A DNA stretch of 46,964 bases from Streptomyces aidingensis (GTDB lineage Bacteria > Actinomycetota > Actinomycetes > Streptomycetales > Streptomycetaceae): positions 57,407 through 104,370 of the forward strand of contig NZ_FOLM01000018.1 of NCBI RefSeq assembly GCF_900112355.1. Direction: 5' to 3'. This document shows positions 17,741 through 25,349 of the stretch, one piece after another. How positions within the stretch are numbered: position 1 is the first letter of the stretch; each line of letters opens with the position of its first letter. Made by a program: the position numbers and the translations under genes. Under the pieces are notes generated by a model that was not told where the DNA came from, did no database searches, and saw nothing but the letters and a program-made list of their open reading frames with translations.

Positions 17741-18577
17741 TCAGGGCAGCCGCAGCAGGGTGAGGCGGTACTCCTCGACCTGGGGCAGGCGCTGGGCGGC
17801 GAGACCGGCCAGGGTCTCCCGGCACCAGCCCGGAAGGCCGTCCACCAGGGCGGCGGGCAGCGAGGTCAGGGTGTGGACGGCCAGCAGCCGGGCGCCGGGC
17901 AGCCAGTCGGTGAGCACGGCCGGGTCGGCACAGGCCCAGCGCATCCGGGCCTGGACCTTGCCCAGCGCGTCATGGGAGTCCTGGGTTTCCACGATGGCCG
18001 GTCCGGCGGTGTCCAGGGCGAGCCAGGCGCCCGGCAGCCGGGCGGCGGTCATGGCCAGGGTGGTGCGGGCCTCGTCCTCGGGGAGGAAGGGCAGTACGGC
18101 TTCGGCGCTCAGCAGCAGGGGCGCGTCCGGGGCGGGGCGGGCGGCGGCCACGGCCCGGGCCCACGCCGGGCCGGTGACCGAGCCGGCGTGGGCGGTGCGG
18201 CGGGGCGAGGCCGGGAAGTGCGCGGCGCGCAGCTCCATCACCTCGGGCAGGTCGAGTTCGAACCAGGCGGCCCGGCCGTTGTCCACCCGCTCGTAGCGGG
18301 TGTTGAGGCCGGTGCCGATCTCCACGACCGTGCCGTCGGGGTGGTCGGCCAGGAACTCCCGGGTCCAGTGGTCGAACAGGGCCGTCCGCAGCACGGCGCC
18401 GAGCAGGCTGGGCACGCCGTCGAAGCGGGCGAAGTCGTAGTCGATGGCCGTGACGAGTTCCGCGGCGCGGGCGTCGCCCAGCACGGGTTCCGCGCGGGCG
18501 TGGTCCACCGCGCGGCCGTAGAGGGGTATCAGCAGGGTCTCCTGGACGGTGCCCGGCCGGATGCCCGGTGCGGTCAT
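17741..18577 (-). CDS. SAM-dependent methyltransferase, leucine carboxyl methyltransferase family
   Basis: 278 residues. The SAM-binding motif EIGTGLNTRYERV (near residue 86) followed by WFELDLPEVMELR is typical of the LCM/PPM family, which includes the polyketide carboxyl O-methyltransferase TcmP. The protein would transfer a methyl group from SAM to an oxygen of a small molecule or carboxylate. Its ATG is only 3 bp past the stop of the L32 gene, so it probably shares the zinc-responsive transcript. That link is unexpected, as the family has no obvious zinc role. The substrate is unknown. Confidence 0.85.
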   Translation of the reverse strand: MTAPGIRPGTVQETLLIPLYGRAVDHARAEPVLGDARAAELVTAIDYDFARFDGVPSLLGAVLRTALFDHWTREFLADHPDGTVVEIGTGLNTRYERVDNGRAAWFELDLPEVMELRAAHFPASPRRTAHAGSVTGPAWARAVAAARPAPDAPLLLSAEAVLPFLPEDEARTTLAMTAARLPGAWLALDTAGPAIVETQDSHDALGKVQARMRWACADPAVLTDWLPGARLLAVHTLTSLPAALVDGLPGWCRETLAGLAAQRLPQVEEYRLTLLRLP

Positions 18578-18580
18578 GAC

Positions 18581-18751
18581 TCAGTCCTCCGGCTTCAGCA
18601 GGCCGCGCCGGTAGGCGCGGACCAGGGGGCGGGGCACCCGGTGGGTGCGGCCTTCGATGGTGACGGGCACCAGCTGCGGCGCGGTGGCCTTCCACCGGGC
18701 CCGGCGGTGGCGGGTGTTGCTGCGGGACATTCTGCGCTTGGGCACGGCCAT
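18581..18751 (-). CDS. rpmF: 50S ribosomal protein L32, cysteine-free paralogue
   Basis: 56 residues beginning MAVPKRRMSRSNTRHRRAR, the conserved L32 N-terminus. The C-terminal half lacks the four cysteines of the usual zinc-ribbon form, so this is the zinc-independent version that replaces the normal protein under zinc limitation. AGGAG lies 6 bases before the ATG. It lies downstream of the L33 and CobW-like genes, in the same direction, and just upstream of the methyltransferase gene. Confidence 0.92.
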   Translation of the reverse strand: MAVPKRRMSRSNTRHRRARWKATAPQLVPVTIEGRTHRVPRPLVRAYRRGLLKPED

Positions 18752-18790
18752 GGGCTGCTCCTCAGGAGGAAATGACGGTTCGTCAGTTCA

Positions 18791-18835
18791 TCGGGGTCGT
18801 CGGGGTTGCCGGGGTTGCCGGGGTTGCCGGGGTCG
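18791..18835. repeat. 9-bp minisatellite
   Basis: Five tandem copies of a 9-bp unit (YCGGGGTYG) lie directly after the stop codon of the CobW-like gene and before L32. Possibly slippage; no function evident. Confidence 0.7.
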
Positions 18836-20020
18836 TCAGGTGACGGGGTCGAGCCAGGTGTCGAAGACGGAAGGCAGTTTCTTCCAGGACTCCGGGCCGG
18901 CGGCGTGTTCCCCGTCGGTCAGCAGGCAGGAGTCCAGCAGCGTGGTGAGGGCGTCGCGGTCCAGGCCGGGGCCGGTGAAGACCAGGTGCTGGCCGCGGTC
19001 GCCGCGCACCGGGTCCCAGTCCAGGGCGGCGGCGACGCGGCGCTCGGCCGGAACCAGCTCCCAGGCGGCGTCCGGGAGCGCGGCCAGCCAGGGGCCGGCG
19101 CTCTCCACGCACAGCGCGCCTCCGGCGGCGTCCCAGGACAGCAGCGCGTCCGGGCGGTCGGCCAGCCAGAACCGGCCGCGGCTGCGGACCGCCGCGCAGG
19201 CGATGTCCTCCAAAGCCCGGTAGAGCCGCCCGGGATGGAAGGGCCGGCCGGCCCGCCACACCAGGGTGGCCACGCCCGCCTCCTCGGCCGGCTGCGGCAG
19301 CCGGGCGCAGGCGGGATGCTGCGCGGCGGCGGCTGCCGCCGGGTCGAAGCCCGCGAAGGCCAGACAGGTCAGCGCGGGCGAGTCGGCCGCGACCTGACGG
19401 GCGGTCGGATGGAGCTGCCGCAGCAGCGCCAGATCCTCCGCCCCGGCGGGCTCCTCGCCGTCGGCCACCGCCAGCACCGGCGGGTATTCCAGCTGGCGGG
19501 CGAAGGTGTCGGCCACCACCCGGTGATCGCCGGGCGCCACCGCCAGGCCGGCCGCCGCCAGGTCGTCGCCATTGGCCAGGCAGGGCAGCACCAGTGCCGG
19601 ATCGACGGCGGTGATCACATTGGCCGGCCGGACGGTGTCCGTGCCGCACTCGCCGGCGATCAGTTCGGCGATGCCGCGGGGCTCCACCGCGTCCCACAGC
19701 TCGACCACCACCAGGCCGTGCCGTCCGGTCGCGGCCAGGCCGGCCAGGACCCCGGGCAGGTCCTTGCGCATCAGGCAGCAGCCGCAGGTCTCCTCCTCCG
19801 TCCGCGGCAGCGGGGCGGCGTCCAGCTCGCCCACCGCGTCCGTCAGGACCCGGCGGACCGGGCCGCCGTCCCCGGAGGCCGACAGATCGTGGTGCACGGC
19901 CACCGAGCCGGGCACCGTGCGCAGCAGCTGCCCCACGGCCCGCGCGCGGGCCCCGGCATGCATGCCGGCGACCAGCACCACCGGCAGCGGCCTGTTCCGT
20001 TCGCTGTTCCCGGGCCGCAC
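18836..20020 (-). CDS. CobW/COG0523-like protein with degenerate P-loop
   Basis: 394-residue member of the COG0523 family, whose usual role is GTP-driven metal delivery under zinc limitation. The CxCC metal motif is present (ETCGCCLM, Cys79, 81, 82), and the C-terminal CobW domain is recognisable (WRAGRPFHPGRLYRALED). The Walker A site is not: where GxxxxGK(T/S) should be, near residues 19-28, the sequence is GMHAGARARA with no lysine. Nucleotide binding is therefore doubtful. The GTG start is 3 bp past the L33 stop, with L32 downstream, and a Zur-like box lies upstream of the operon. It may act as a metal-binding chaperone without GTPase activity. Confidence 0.88.
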   Translation of the reverse strand: MRPGNSERNRPLPVVLVAGMHAGARARAVGQLLRTVPGSVAVHHDLSASGDGGPVRRVLTDAVGELDAAPLPRTEEETCGCCLMRKDLPGVLAGLAATGRHGLVVVELWDAVEPRGIAELIAGECGTDTVRPANVITAVDPALVLPCLANGDDLAAAGLAVAPGDHRVVADTFARQLEYPPVLAVADGEEPAGAEDLALLRQLHPTARQVAADSPALTCLAFAGFDPAAAAAAQHPACARLPQPAEEAGVATLVWRAGRPFHPGRLYRALEDIACAAVRSRGRFWLADRPDALLSWDAAGGALCVESAGPWLAALPDAAWELVPAERRVAAALDWDPVRGDRGQHLVFTGPGLDRDALTTLLDSCLLTDGEHAAGPESWKKLPSVFDTWLDPVT

Positions 20021-20023
20021 CGG

Positions 20024-20188
20024 TCAGCGCTCCTCGCGGAAGTCGACATGGCGCCGCACGACCGGGTCGTACTTGCGCAGCACCATGCGGTCCGGATCGT
20101 TGCGGCGGTTCTTGCGGGTCACATAGGTGTAGCCGGTGCCCGCGGTGGAGCGGAGCCGGATGACCGGGCGGAGTTCGTTGCGTGCCAT
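20024..20188 (-). CDS. rpmG: 50S ribosomal protein L33, cysteine-free paralogue
   Basis: 54 residues: MARNELRPVIRLRSTAGTGY, then a YVTRKNRRNDPDR core typical of L33. The CxxC pairs of the zinc form are absent. It is the first gene of the leftward zinc-starvation operon, right beside the Zur-like box. Confidence 0.94.
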   Translation of the reverse strand: MARNELRPVIRLRSTAGTGYTYVTRKNRRNDPDRMVLRKYDPVVRRHVDFREER

Positions 20189-20198
20189 GCGAGGTAGC

Positions 20199-20221
20199 AT
20201 ACGACAACGATTTTCATTAGC
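20199..20221. promoter_or_regulatory. Zur box between divergent ribosomal-protein operons
   Basis: Read on the minus strand the site contains AATGAAAATCGTTGTCGTAT, close to the TGAAAATnnTTTTCA-like Zur boxes of actinomycetes, with one weaker half-site. It lies 11 bp upstream of the L33 start and about 60 bp upstream of L28, suited to repress both directions when zinc is plentiful. Identification rests on motif and context. Confidence 0.75.
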
Positions 20222-20281
20222 GATAGCTGGGCGCGTGTCCGCCCGGACCCGCCCCGCCCGTCCCCCGGAGGTGCTGCCACC

Positions 20282-20518
20282 TTGTCCGCCCGCTGCCAAC
20301 TGACCGGCACCCAGCCCGGCTTCGGCAACCGCATCTCGCACTCCCACCGCCGCACCCCGCGCCGGTTCAACCCCAACATCCAGCGCAAGCGCTACTGGCT
20401 GCCCAGCGAGAACCGCTGGATCCGCCTCACCCTCAGCGCCCGCGGCATCAAGACCGTCGATGTCATCGGCATCGAGGCCGCCGTCGCCCGCATCCGCGCC
20501 CGGGGGGAGAAGATCTGA
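20282..20518 (+). CDS. rpmB: 50S ribosomal protein L28, zinc-independent paralogue
   Basis: 78 residues with the L28 core TGTQPGFGNRISHSHRRT and RRFNPNIQRKRYWLP. Only one cysteine remains, so it cannot form the usual zinc site. The start is TTG, preceded by CGGAGG at a normal distance; no ATG or GTG fits. Its TGA overlaps the S14 ATG (TGATG), so the two are coupled. Confidence 0.94.
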   Translation: MSARCQLTGTQPGFGNRISHSHRRTPRRFNPNIQRKRYWLPSENRWIRLTLSARGIKTVDVIGIEAAVARIRARGEKI

Positions 20519-20823
20519 TGGCCAGGAAGAGCAAGATCGCCAAGAACGAGCAGCGGCGGGAGACCATCGCCCGCTACGCCGCCCGCCGCGCCGAACTCAA
20601 GGAGATCATCCGCCGCCCCGCCGGCACCGAGGAGCAGCGGGCGGCCGCCCAGCGCGAGCTGCGCCGCCAGCCGCGCGACGCCAGCCCCGTCCGGCTGCGC
20701 AACCGCGACAGCACCGACGGCCGCCCCCGCGGCCACCTGCGCAAGTTCGGCCTCTCCCGGGTGAGCTTCCGGCAGCAGGCCCACGCCGGGCATCTGCCCG
20801 GCATCACCAAGTCCTCCTGGTAG
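20518..20823 (+). CDS. rpsN: 30S ribosomal protein S14, cysteine-free long form
   Basis: 101 residues starting MARKSKIAKNEQRRETIARY and ending GRPRGHLRKFGLSRVSFR, the long S14 type without the CxxC zinc finger. It is coupled to L28 by a one-base overlap and is followed by a strong hairpin. It belongs to the same zinc-starvation set as L28, L33 and L32. Confidence 0.95.
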   Translation: MARKSKIAKNEQRRETIARYAARRAELKEIIRRPAGTEEQRAAAQRELRRQPRDASPVRLRNRDSTDGRPRGHLRKFGLSRVSFRQQAHAGHLPGITKSSW

Positions 20824-20836
20824 CCGCGGGTGCGGC

Positions 20837-20872
20837 CGGCCGGCCCCGGACAACACAGCCCCGGGCCGGCCG
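20837..20872 (+). terminator. Hairpin after rpsN
   Basis: A 10-bp perfect GC stem (20837-20846 with 20863-20872) and a 16-base loop lie 14 bases past the S14 stop. There is no U-tract, as is common in Streptomyces. Confidence 0.6.
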
Positions 20873-21012
20873 TCGGCCGGTGAGACCGGCCCGGCCTCGC
20901 CCGGACGCCGGGCCACGGCGCAGGCGTCCGGACCGTCCGCCCGGCGGCCTTCGGCGTGCGCGAGCCGTCCCGGTGCGCTATCACCGAAAGGTGGCGGTAA
21001 GGAGACAGGCGT

Positions 21013-21384
21013 ATGCAGCATCTCGGGAAACACATCTGGGTCATCCCCGAAGGGTTCATTCCCGGCTCCAGCACCGGGCCGCAGGAGATGGTGAGCCACG
21101 AGACCGCGTGCATCCTCAACACCGGGGACGCGGACGCCCATGTGGAGATCACCTTCTTCTTCCCGGACCGCGATCCCGCCGGGCCGTACCGCGTCACCGT
21201 GCCCGCCCGGCGCACCCTGCACCAGCGGTTCAACCAGTTCACCGGTGACGACGGGGTACCCGTCGGCTCGGACTATGCGTCGGTGCTGGTGAGCGATGTC
21301 CCGGTGGTCGTCCAGCACACCCGCCTCGACAGCCGTCAGGCGGCGAACGCCCTGCTGTCCACCCTCGCCTACGGCACCGGCTGA
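21013..21384 (+). CDS. Sensory rhodopsin transducer-like protein (ASRT family)
   Basis: 123 residues starting MQHLGKHIWVIPEGFIPGSS and containing NTGDADAHVEITFFFPDRDP, typical of the small soluble family named after the Anabaena sensory rhodopsin transducer. In that system the protein binds the cytoplasmic face of a rhodopsin. In many bacteria the family occurs without a rhodopsin and may bind small ligands or sugars. None of the adjacent genes is a rhodopsin. A GH15 hydrolase gene follows 60 bp later in the same direction, hinting at a carbohydrate link. RBS AAGGAG precedes the ATG. Confidence 0.85.
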   Translation: MQHLGKHIWVIPEGFIPGSSTGPQEMVSHETACILNTGDADAHVEITFFFPDRDPAGPYRVTVPARRTLHQRFNQFTGDDGVPVGSDYASVLVSDVPVVVQHTRLDSRQAANALLSTLAYGTG

Positions 21385-21444
21385 CCGGTCCCCGGCGGGC
21401 GGCACCCGCGGTTTGCGGCCCCGCGGCCGGGATACTCCGGCGGC

Positions 21445-23238
21445 GTGGAGAAGATCACCGAGACGGCGGCGCCCGGCGCCCGCTGCCCGCCGTGGGTCCT
21501 GCGGAACTACGCCGTGCTGGCCGACGGCGAGCGCGGGGCGCTGGTGGACCCCGAAGGCCGCATCGTCTGGCTGTGCGCGCCCCGCTGGCACAGCGACGCG
21601 GTCTTCTCGGCACTGATCGGCGGCCCCGGACACTTCGCCGTGGAACCCGCCGGCCGCCGGCACGTCTGGGGCGGCGCCTACCAGGAGGGCACCCTCATCT
21701 GGGTGAACCGCTGGGTCGGCGGGGATTTCGTGATCGAGTGCCGCGACGCCCTGGCCATGCCCGCCTCCCCGGGCCGTCTCGTGCTGCTGCGCCGCATCCG
21801 GGCGGTGCGGGGGGAGGCACGGCTGCGGCTGACGCTGGACCCGCGCCCCGGCTTCGGCGCCCGGCGCATGGCCGGCCCCCGCCTGGCCGGGCCCGTGTGG
21901 ACCGCGGCGGACGGCACCGGGCTGCGGCTGCGGCTGCACGGTGCCCCCGACGCCGCCTGGGATCCGCGGACGGGGCTGCGCGGCGAGTTCCGGCTGACGG
22001 CCGGCGAACGGCACGACCTCGTGCTGGAACTCACCGCCGGCGCCGGTTCCGGTCCCGGCGGTCCGGCCCAGGACGGCCCCGAGGAGCTGTGGCGGGCCAC
22101 CGAGCGGGAGTGGCGGCGCGCCGTGCCGGACTGTTCCGCGCTCGCCGCACCGCGCGACGCCCGGCACGCCTACGCGGTCCTGCACGGGCTGACCAGCGCC
22201 GCGGGCGGGATGGTGGCCGCCGCCACCACCTCCCTGCCGGAACGGGCGGGCAGCGGACGCAACTACGACTACCGGTTCGCCTGGCTGCGGGACCAGTGCT
22301 ATGCGGGCCTGGCCGTCGCCGCGCACGGGCCGCACCCGCTGCTCGACTCCGCCGTCCGGTTCACGGCCGAGCGCATCCTCGCCGACGGCGACGCGGTACG
22401 CCCCGCCTACACCGTCGACGGACAGCCGATGCCGGGGGAGCGCACACTTGCGCTGCCCGGCTATCCGGGCGGCAGCGACCGGATCGGCAACCGGGCGGCC
22501 ACCCAGTTCCAGCTCGACACCTTCGGCGAGGCGCTCCAGTTGTTCGCCGCCGCCGCCCGCCACGGCCGGCTCACCGCGGATGCCGAGCGGGCGGTGCGGG
22601 TCGCCGTCGACGCCGTGGAACGCCGCTGGCCGGAGCCGGAGGCCGGGCTGTGGGAGCTGGAGGAGCGGTGGTGGACCCATTCACGGCTGAGCGTGGTCTG
22701 CGGACTGCGCCGGATCGCGGACGTCCTGCCCGGCGGGTACGGCCGGCGCTGCGCCGCGATCGCCGGCGCGGTCCTGGCGGAGACCCGGCGGCGCTGCCTG
22801 CACCCGGACGGGTACTGGCGCCGGGCCGCCGACGACGACGGGCCGGAGGCGGCGCTGCTGGTGCCGCCGGCCCGCGGCTGCACGGCCGCCGGCGGCTCCG
22901 CGGCCGTGCTCACCCGCGACCGGATCGCGGACCGGCTGGCCCAGGACGGCTATCTGTACCGCTTCGCTCATCGCGGAGTCCCGCTCGGGGAGGCCGAGGG
23001 CGCCTTTCTGCTGTGCGGCTTCCAGATGGCGCTGGCCACCCACCGCCTCGGGGACCGCGCCGGCGCCTGCCGCTGGTTCGAGCGCACCCGGGCGGCCTGC
23101 GGGCCGCCCGGGCTGTTCGCCGAGGAGTACGACGTGCACCAGCGCCAGCTCCGCGGCAATCTGCCCCAGGCCTTCGTCCATGCCCTGCTGCTGGAGTGCG
23201 CGGTCCGTCTCAACGACGTCTCGGCACTGCCGCTGTGA
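21445..23238 (+). CDS. Glycoside hydrolase family 15 (glucoamylase/trehalase-like)
   Basis: 597 residues. The N-terminal beta-sandwich domain carries LRNYAVLADGERGALVDPEGRIVWLCAPR. The (alpha/alpha)6 catalytic domain carries GRNYDYRFAWLRDQ, GEAEGAFLLCGFQMA and FAEEYDVHQRQLRGNLPQAF, which include the usual GH15 catalytic glutamates. There is no signal peptide, so it probably acts in the cytoplasm on trehalose or short alpha-glucans, as actinobacterial GH15 trehalases do. The start is a GTG with a weak RBS. It converges on the ricin-lectin gene with a 22-bp gap. Confidence 0.88.
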   Translation: MEKITETAAPGARCPPWVLRNYAVLADGERGALVDPEGRIVWLCAPRWHSDAVFSALIGGPGHFAVEPAGRRHVWGGAYQEGTLIWVNRWVGGDFVIECRDALAMPASPGRLVLLRRIRAVRGEARLRLTLDPRPGFGARRMAGPRLAGPVWTAADGTGLRLRLHGAPDAAWDPRTGLRGEFRLTAGERHDLVLELTAGAGSGPGGPAQDGPEELWRATEREWRRAVPDCSALAAPRDARHAYAVLHGLTSAAGGMVAAATTSLPERAGSGRNYDYRFAWLRDQCYAGLAVAAHGPHPLLDSAVRFTAERILADGDAVRPAYTVDGQPMPGERTLALPGYPGGSDRIGNRAATQFQLDTFGEALQLFAAAARHGRLTADAERAVRVAVDAVERRWPEPEAGLWELEERWWTHSRLSVVCGLRRIADVLPGGYGRRCAAIAGAVLAETRRRCLHPDGYWRRAADDDGPEAALLVPPARGCTAAGGSAAVLTRDRIADRLAQDGYLYRFAHRGVPLGEAEGAFLLCGFQMALATHRLGDRAGACRWFERTRAACGPPGLFAEEYDVHQRQLRGNLPQAFVHALLLECAVRLNDVSALPL

Positions 23239-23260
23239 GCGGGCCCGCGGCGGCGGGCGG

Positions 23261-24373
23261 TCAGCGGCGTTCCCACTTCTGGGCGGGGTTGCCCGAGCAG
23301 ATGGCGATCTGGAGATAGTTGCCGTTGGTGGTGTCGGCGTTGGCGATGTCCAGGCACTTGTCGGCGGCGTAGTTGACGACGTCCCAGGCCTGGGAGTAGC
23401 GCCATTGGAAGCGGTTGTCGGTGGTGTTGCAGGACCACATGATCACCGCGGTGCCGTCGTCGGTCCCGCCGCCGGCCATGGTGAGGCAGCGCCCACCGCT
23501 GCGCAGGGTGCCGTCCGCGGCGAAGGTCCAGCGCTGGGCGGAGCTGCCGTTGCAGTCGGTGATCATCACCCCGGCGCCATTGCTGCCGCTGCGCGGCTGG
23601 GCGCACTTCCCCATGGCGATGAGCTGGACATCCGTCACGGGAGTGAAGGTCTCCCGCGGCGTCTCCCCCGCCGACCCGCCCGACGATCCCCCCGAGGAAC
23701 CGCCCGACGAGGACGACGAGGAACCGCCCGACGAGGACGACGACGATGACGAGGAGGAAGAAGAGGAGGAAGAAGAGGAAGACGACGAGCCACCGGAGGT
23801 GGACGATCCGCCGGACGAGGAGGACGAGGACGTTCCCCCGCCGGAGGAGGAACCGGAGGTGTCCGCGGCCGTCCCGCCGGCGGCGGAGGTTCCTCCCCCG
23901 CCCGAGGCCGCGGCCCCGCCCCCGGAGCCGGTACCGGTGGTTCCGTCCGGCTCCCCGGACCGGCCGGCCTCCTGCTCCGTTTCCCGCTCCCCCCGGTCCT
24001 CGTCCTGCTCCGTCTTCCCCCGGTCCTCCCCGGCCTCTTCCTCCTGCCGGTCGTCCCCGGCCGGCGCACTCTCGTCCGCCTCGGTCTCCTCCCCGGTCTC
24101 CTCGGCCGTGGGCGCCGGGGACGTCGGCTGCCCGGCCGCCGCCGGGGCGGCATCGGCCCCGCGGGAGAAGTCGGGCAGGCTGCCGGCCACGGTGACGGCG
24201 AGGGCCGCGCACCCCGCGACCGCCACGGCGGAGCCCAGAATGCTCCAGACCCGGCGGCCGGGCAGCAGGCCACGGCGGGGCCGGGCCGGCCGGCGGGCGA
24301 AGGTCTCGGCGAAACCGGGCTGCGCGGGGCCGTTACCGGGGTCGGCGGGCTTGCGGGGACGCTGGCTGGCCAC
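23261..24373 (-). CDS. Membrane-anchored ricin-type beta-trefoil lectin protein
   Basis: About 370 residues. The N-terminus is basic and cytoplasmic, one transmembrane helix follows at about residues 42-64 (WSILGSAVAVAGCAALAVTV), then a long acidic/Gly/Ser linker with a run of some 20 serines near residue 220. The C-terminal ricin-B domain has three QxW-type repeats (AQRW, FQW, AQKW) and paired cysteines, and would bind carbohydrate outside the cell. I chose the GTG at 24373 because GAGAGGA lies just upstream; a longer GTG start at 24409 is possible. No catalytic domain is present, so the role may be surface display or sugar sensing. Confidence 0.82.
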   Translation of the reverse strand: MASQRPRKPADPGNGPAQPGFAETFARRPARPRRGLLPGRRVWSILGSAVAVAGCAALAVTVAGSLPDFSRGADAAPAAAGQPTSPAPTAEETGEETEADESAPAGDDRQEEEAGEDRGKTEQDEDRGERETEQEAGRSGEPDGTTGTGSGGGAAASGGGGTSAAGGTAADTSGSSSGGGTSSSSSSGGSSTSGGSSSSSSSSSSSSSSSSSSSSGGSSSSSSGGSSGGSSGGSAGETPRETFTPVTDVQLIAMGKCAQPRSGSNGAGVMITDCNGSSAQRWTFAADGTLRSGGRCLTMAGGGTDDGTAVIMWSCNTTDNRFQWRYSQAWDVVNYAADKCLDIANADTTNGNYLQIAICSGNPAQKWERR

Positions 24374-24620
24374 CGGGGGCTGTCCTCTCGTGGTGGGGAT
24401 CGACTTCACATGCGGATGCTCGCGCCGGTGCCGCGCCGGGCGGCGCGGGGACGCGGCTCGTCCGCGCGGCAGCACCTCGCCGGGCGGCGGCTCCGCGGCA
24501 GCCGCTGGTCGGCGGCGGGACGGGGTGAACGCATGCGGAGTCGGCTCCGTCCTGGGCGGCAGACGCGTGCTGGGGCCCAGCCTCGGATCTCGCCGTTGCC
24601 ATCAGGTAACCGCACGGTGC

Positions 24621-24634
24621 ACAACGGTAGTTGT
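24621..24634. promoter_or_regulatory. Inverted repeat ACAAC-N4-GTTGT
   Basis: Perfect 5-4-5 inverted repeat about 250 bp upstream of the ricin-lectin start, with GGTGCA-type flanks on both sides (24617 and 24639). Possible operator; no protein assigned. Confidence 0.35.
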
Positions 24635-24867
24635 CCCTGGTGCAACCATGTACCCCGCCCCGGCGCCACACCGCCCTTCCGGGCCGCCTCCCCCGCCGTC
24701 CGCTCGCCGGGATGCTGGAGATCGGGTCCCGATCCGCCGCCGGGCCGGCCCGCCGCACTCCGTTCTTTTGCTGCTGCCCAGCGCATAGCTGATGCCGTGT
24801 CAACTCAACGCGGTCACCTTGTCGTTGACATGCGCGGGGTTTTGACCACGCTCACCGCACTTTGCAT

Positions 24868-24896
24868 TGACGGTCGGCAAAAGTCCCCCTAGGTTG
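24868..24896 (+). promoter_or_regulatory. Strong sigma70-like promoter
   Basis: TTGACG (24868-24873), a 17-bp spacer and TAGGTT (24891-24896). The expected start of transcription is at about 24903, the A of an ATG, so the first transcript would be leaderless. Confidence 0.55.
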
Positions 24897-24902
24897 TCCG
24901 GC

Positions 24903-24995
24903 ATGACGAACACCGGGCACGTGCCGTTCTCTCGAAACCCCCACGGACGGCGGCCGGAACGGGGGGCGGGACCGGGGACCGGTCTTCGCTCCTGA
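24903..24995 (+). CDS. Possible leaderless 30-residue leader peptide
   Basis: A 31-codon ORF whose ATG sits seven bases after a good -10 hexamer, so it would be read as a leaderless mRNA. The peptide starts MTNTGHVPFSRNPHGRR and is Arg/Gly rich, with no recognised family. Two mutually exclusive stems follow it: 24998-25002 with 25012-25016, or 25003-25009 with 25035-25041. It may act as an attenuation leader for the large secreted protein gene starting at 25350. Expression is unproven. Confidence 0.35.
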   Translation: MTNTGHVPFSRNPHGRRPERGAGPGTGLRS

Positions 24996-25213
24996 GAGGC
25001 GCCCTGCGGAAGCGCCGAGCCCGCGCCGGCGCCCCCGCAGGCCGGAGCCGCCGCCGCCCGGGGAGCAGGAGGGCTGGTCGTCCGTCCGCGGACGCGTCGG
25101 TCCGGGGCGATCACGAGTGCCACCCAGCCCCGGCGCCCCCGGGCGGCGGTGACCACCGTACTGCCCCCCGGCGGCCGTCCCCCTCTCGACAGCGGCGCAG
25201 CGGCCCCGCGTCA

Positions 25214-25243
25214 TTGACGCGTACGCGTCAATATCGCCACAAT
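25214..25243 (+). promoter_or_regulatory. 18-bp palindromic operator overlapping a promoter
   Basis: TTGACGCGTACGCGTCAA at 25214-25231 is a perfect palindrome. Its first six bases form a -35 (TTGACG), and CACAAT at 25238-25243 can serve as the -10 with an 18-bp spacer. A dimeric repressor, possibly LacI-type, bound here would block transcription of the ThuA-family gene 107 bp downstream. Confidence 0.6.
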
Positions 25244-25349
25244 GGGCTGACAGTCCTTCAGGACCCGGCCGTGGCACGCCGGTTCCCCGGGGGAAGAGAC
25301 CGCTCGTCGCGGACGGCGCACGCACGGGCCCCCGGGAAGGACTTCCGAC

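Larger units (their letters stand above)
24374..25349. other. Long intergenic regulatory region
   Basis: 976 bp between the divergent ricin-lectin and ThuA-family genes. It contains an ACAAC-GGTA-GTTGT inverted repeat (24621-24634), a consensus-like promoter at 24868-24896 abutting a short ORF, hairpins near 24998-25041, and an 18-bp palindrome on a second promoter. I see no further convincing gene; other open frames lack a family signal. Confidence 0.6.

Noticed and set aside
15555..18296. Large plus-strand frame covering the second SARP and the methyltransferase region
   Set aside because: Arg/Gly/Pro-rich shadow. The SARP frame from 15673 has full domain motifs, and the methyltransferase is on the other strand.
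24440..24660. Possible c-di-AMP or c-di-GMP riboswitch before the ricin-lectin gene
   Set aside because: I looked for the conserved cores of these riboswitches and found no match, only a short inverted repeat.
24333..24803. Minus-strand frame upstream of the ricin-lectin gene
   Set aside because: Arg/Pro/Ala-rich shadow-like translation overlapping the lectin N-terminus in another frame. No RBS or homology signal.
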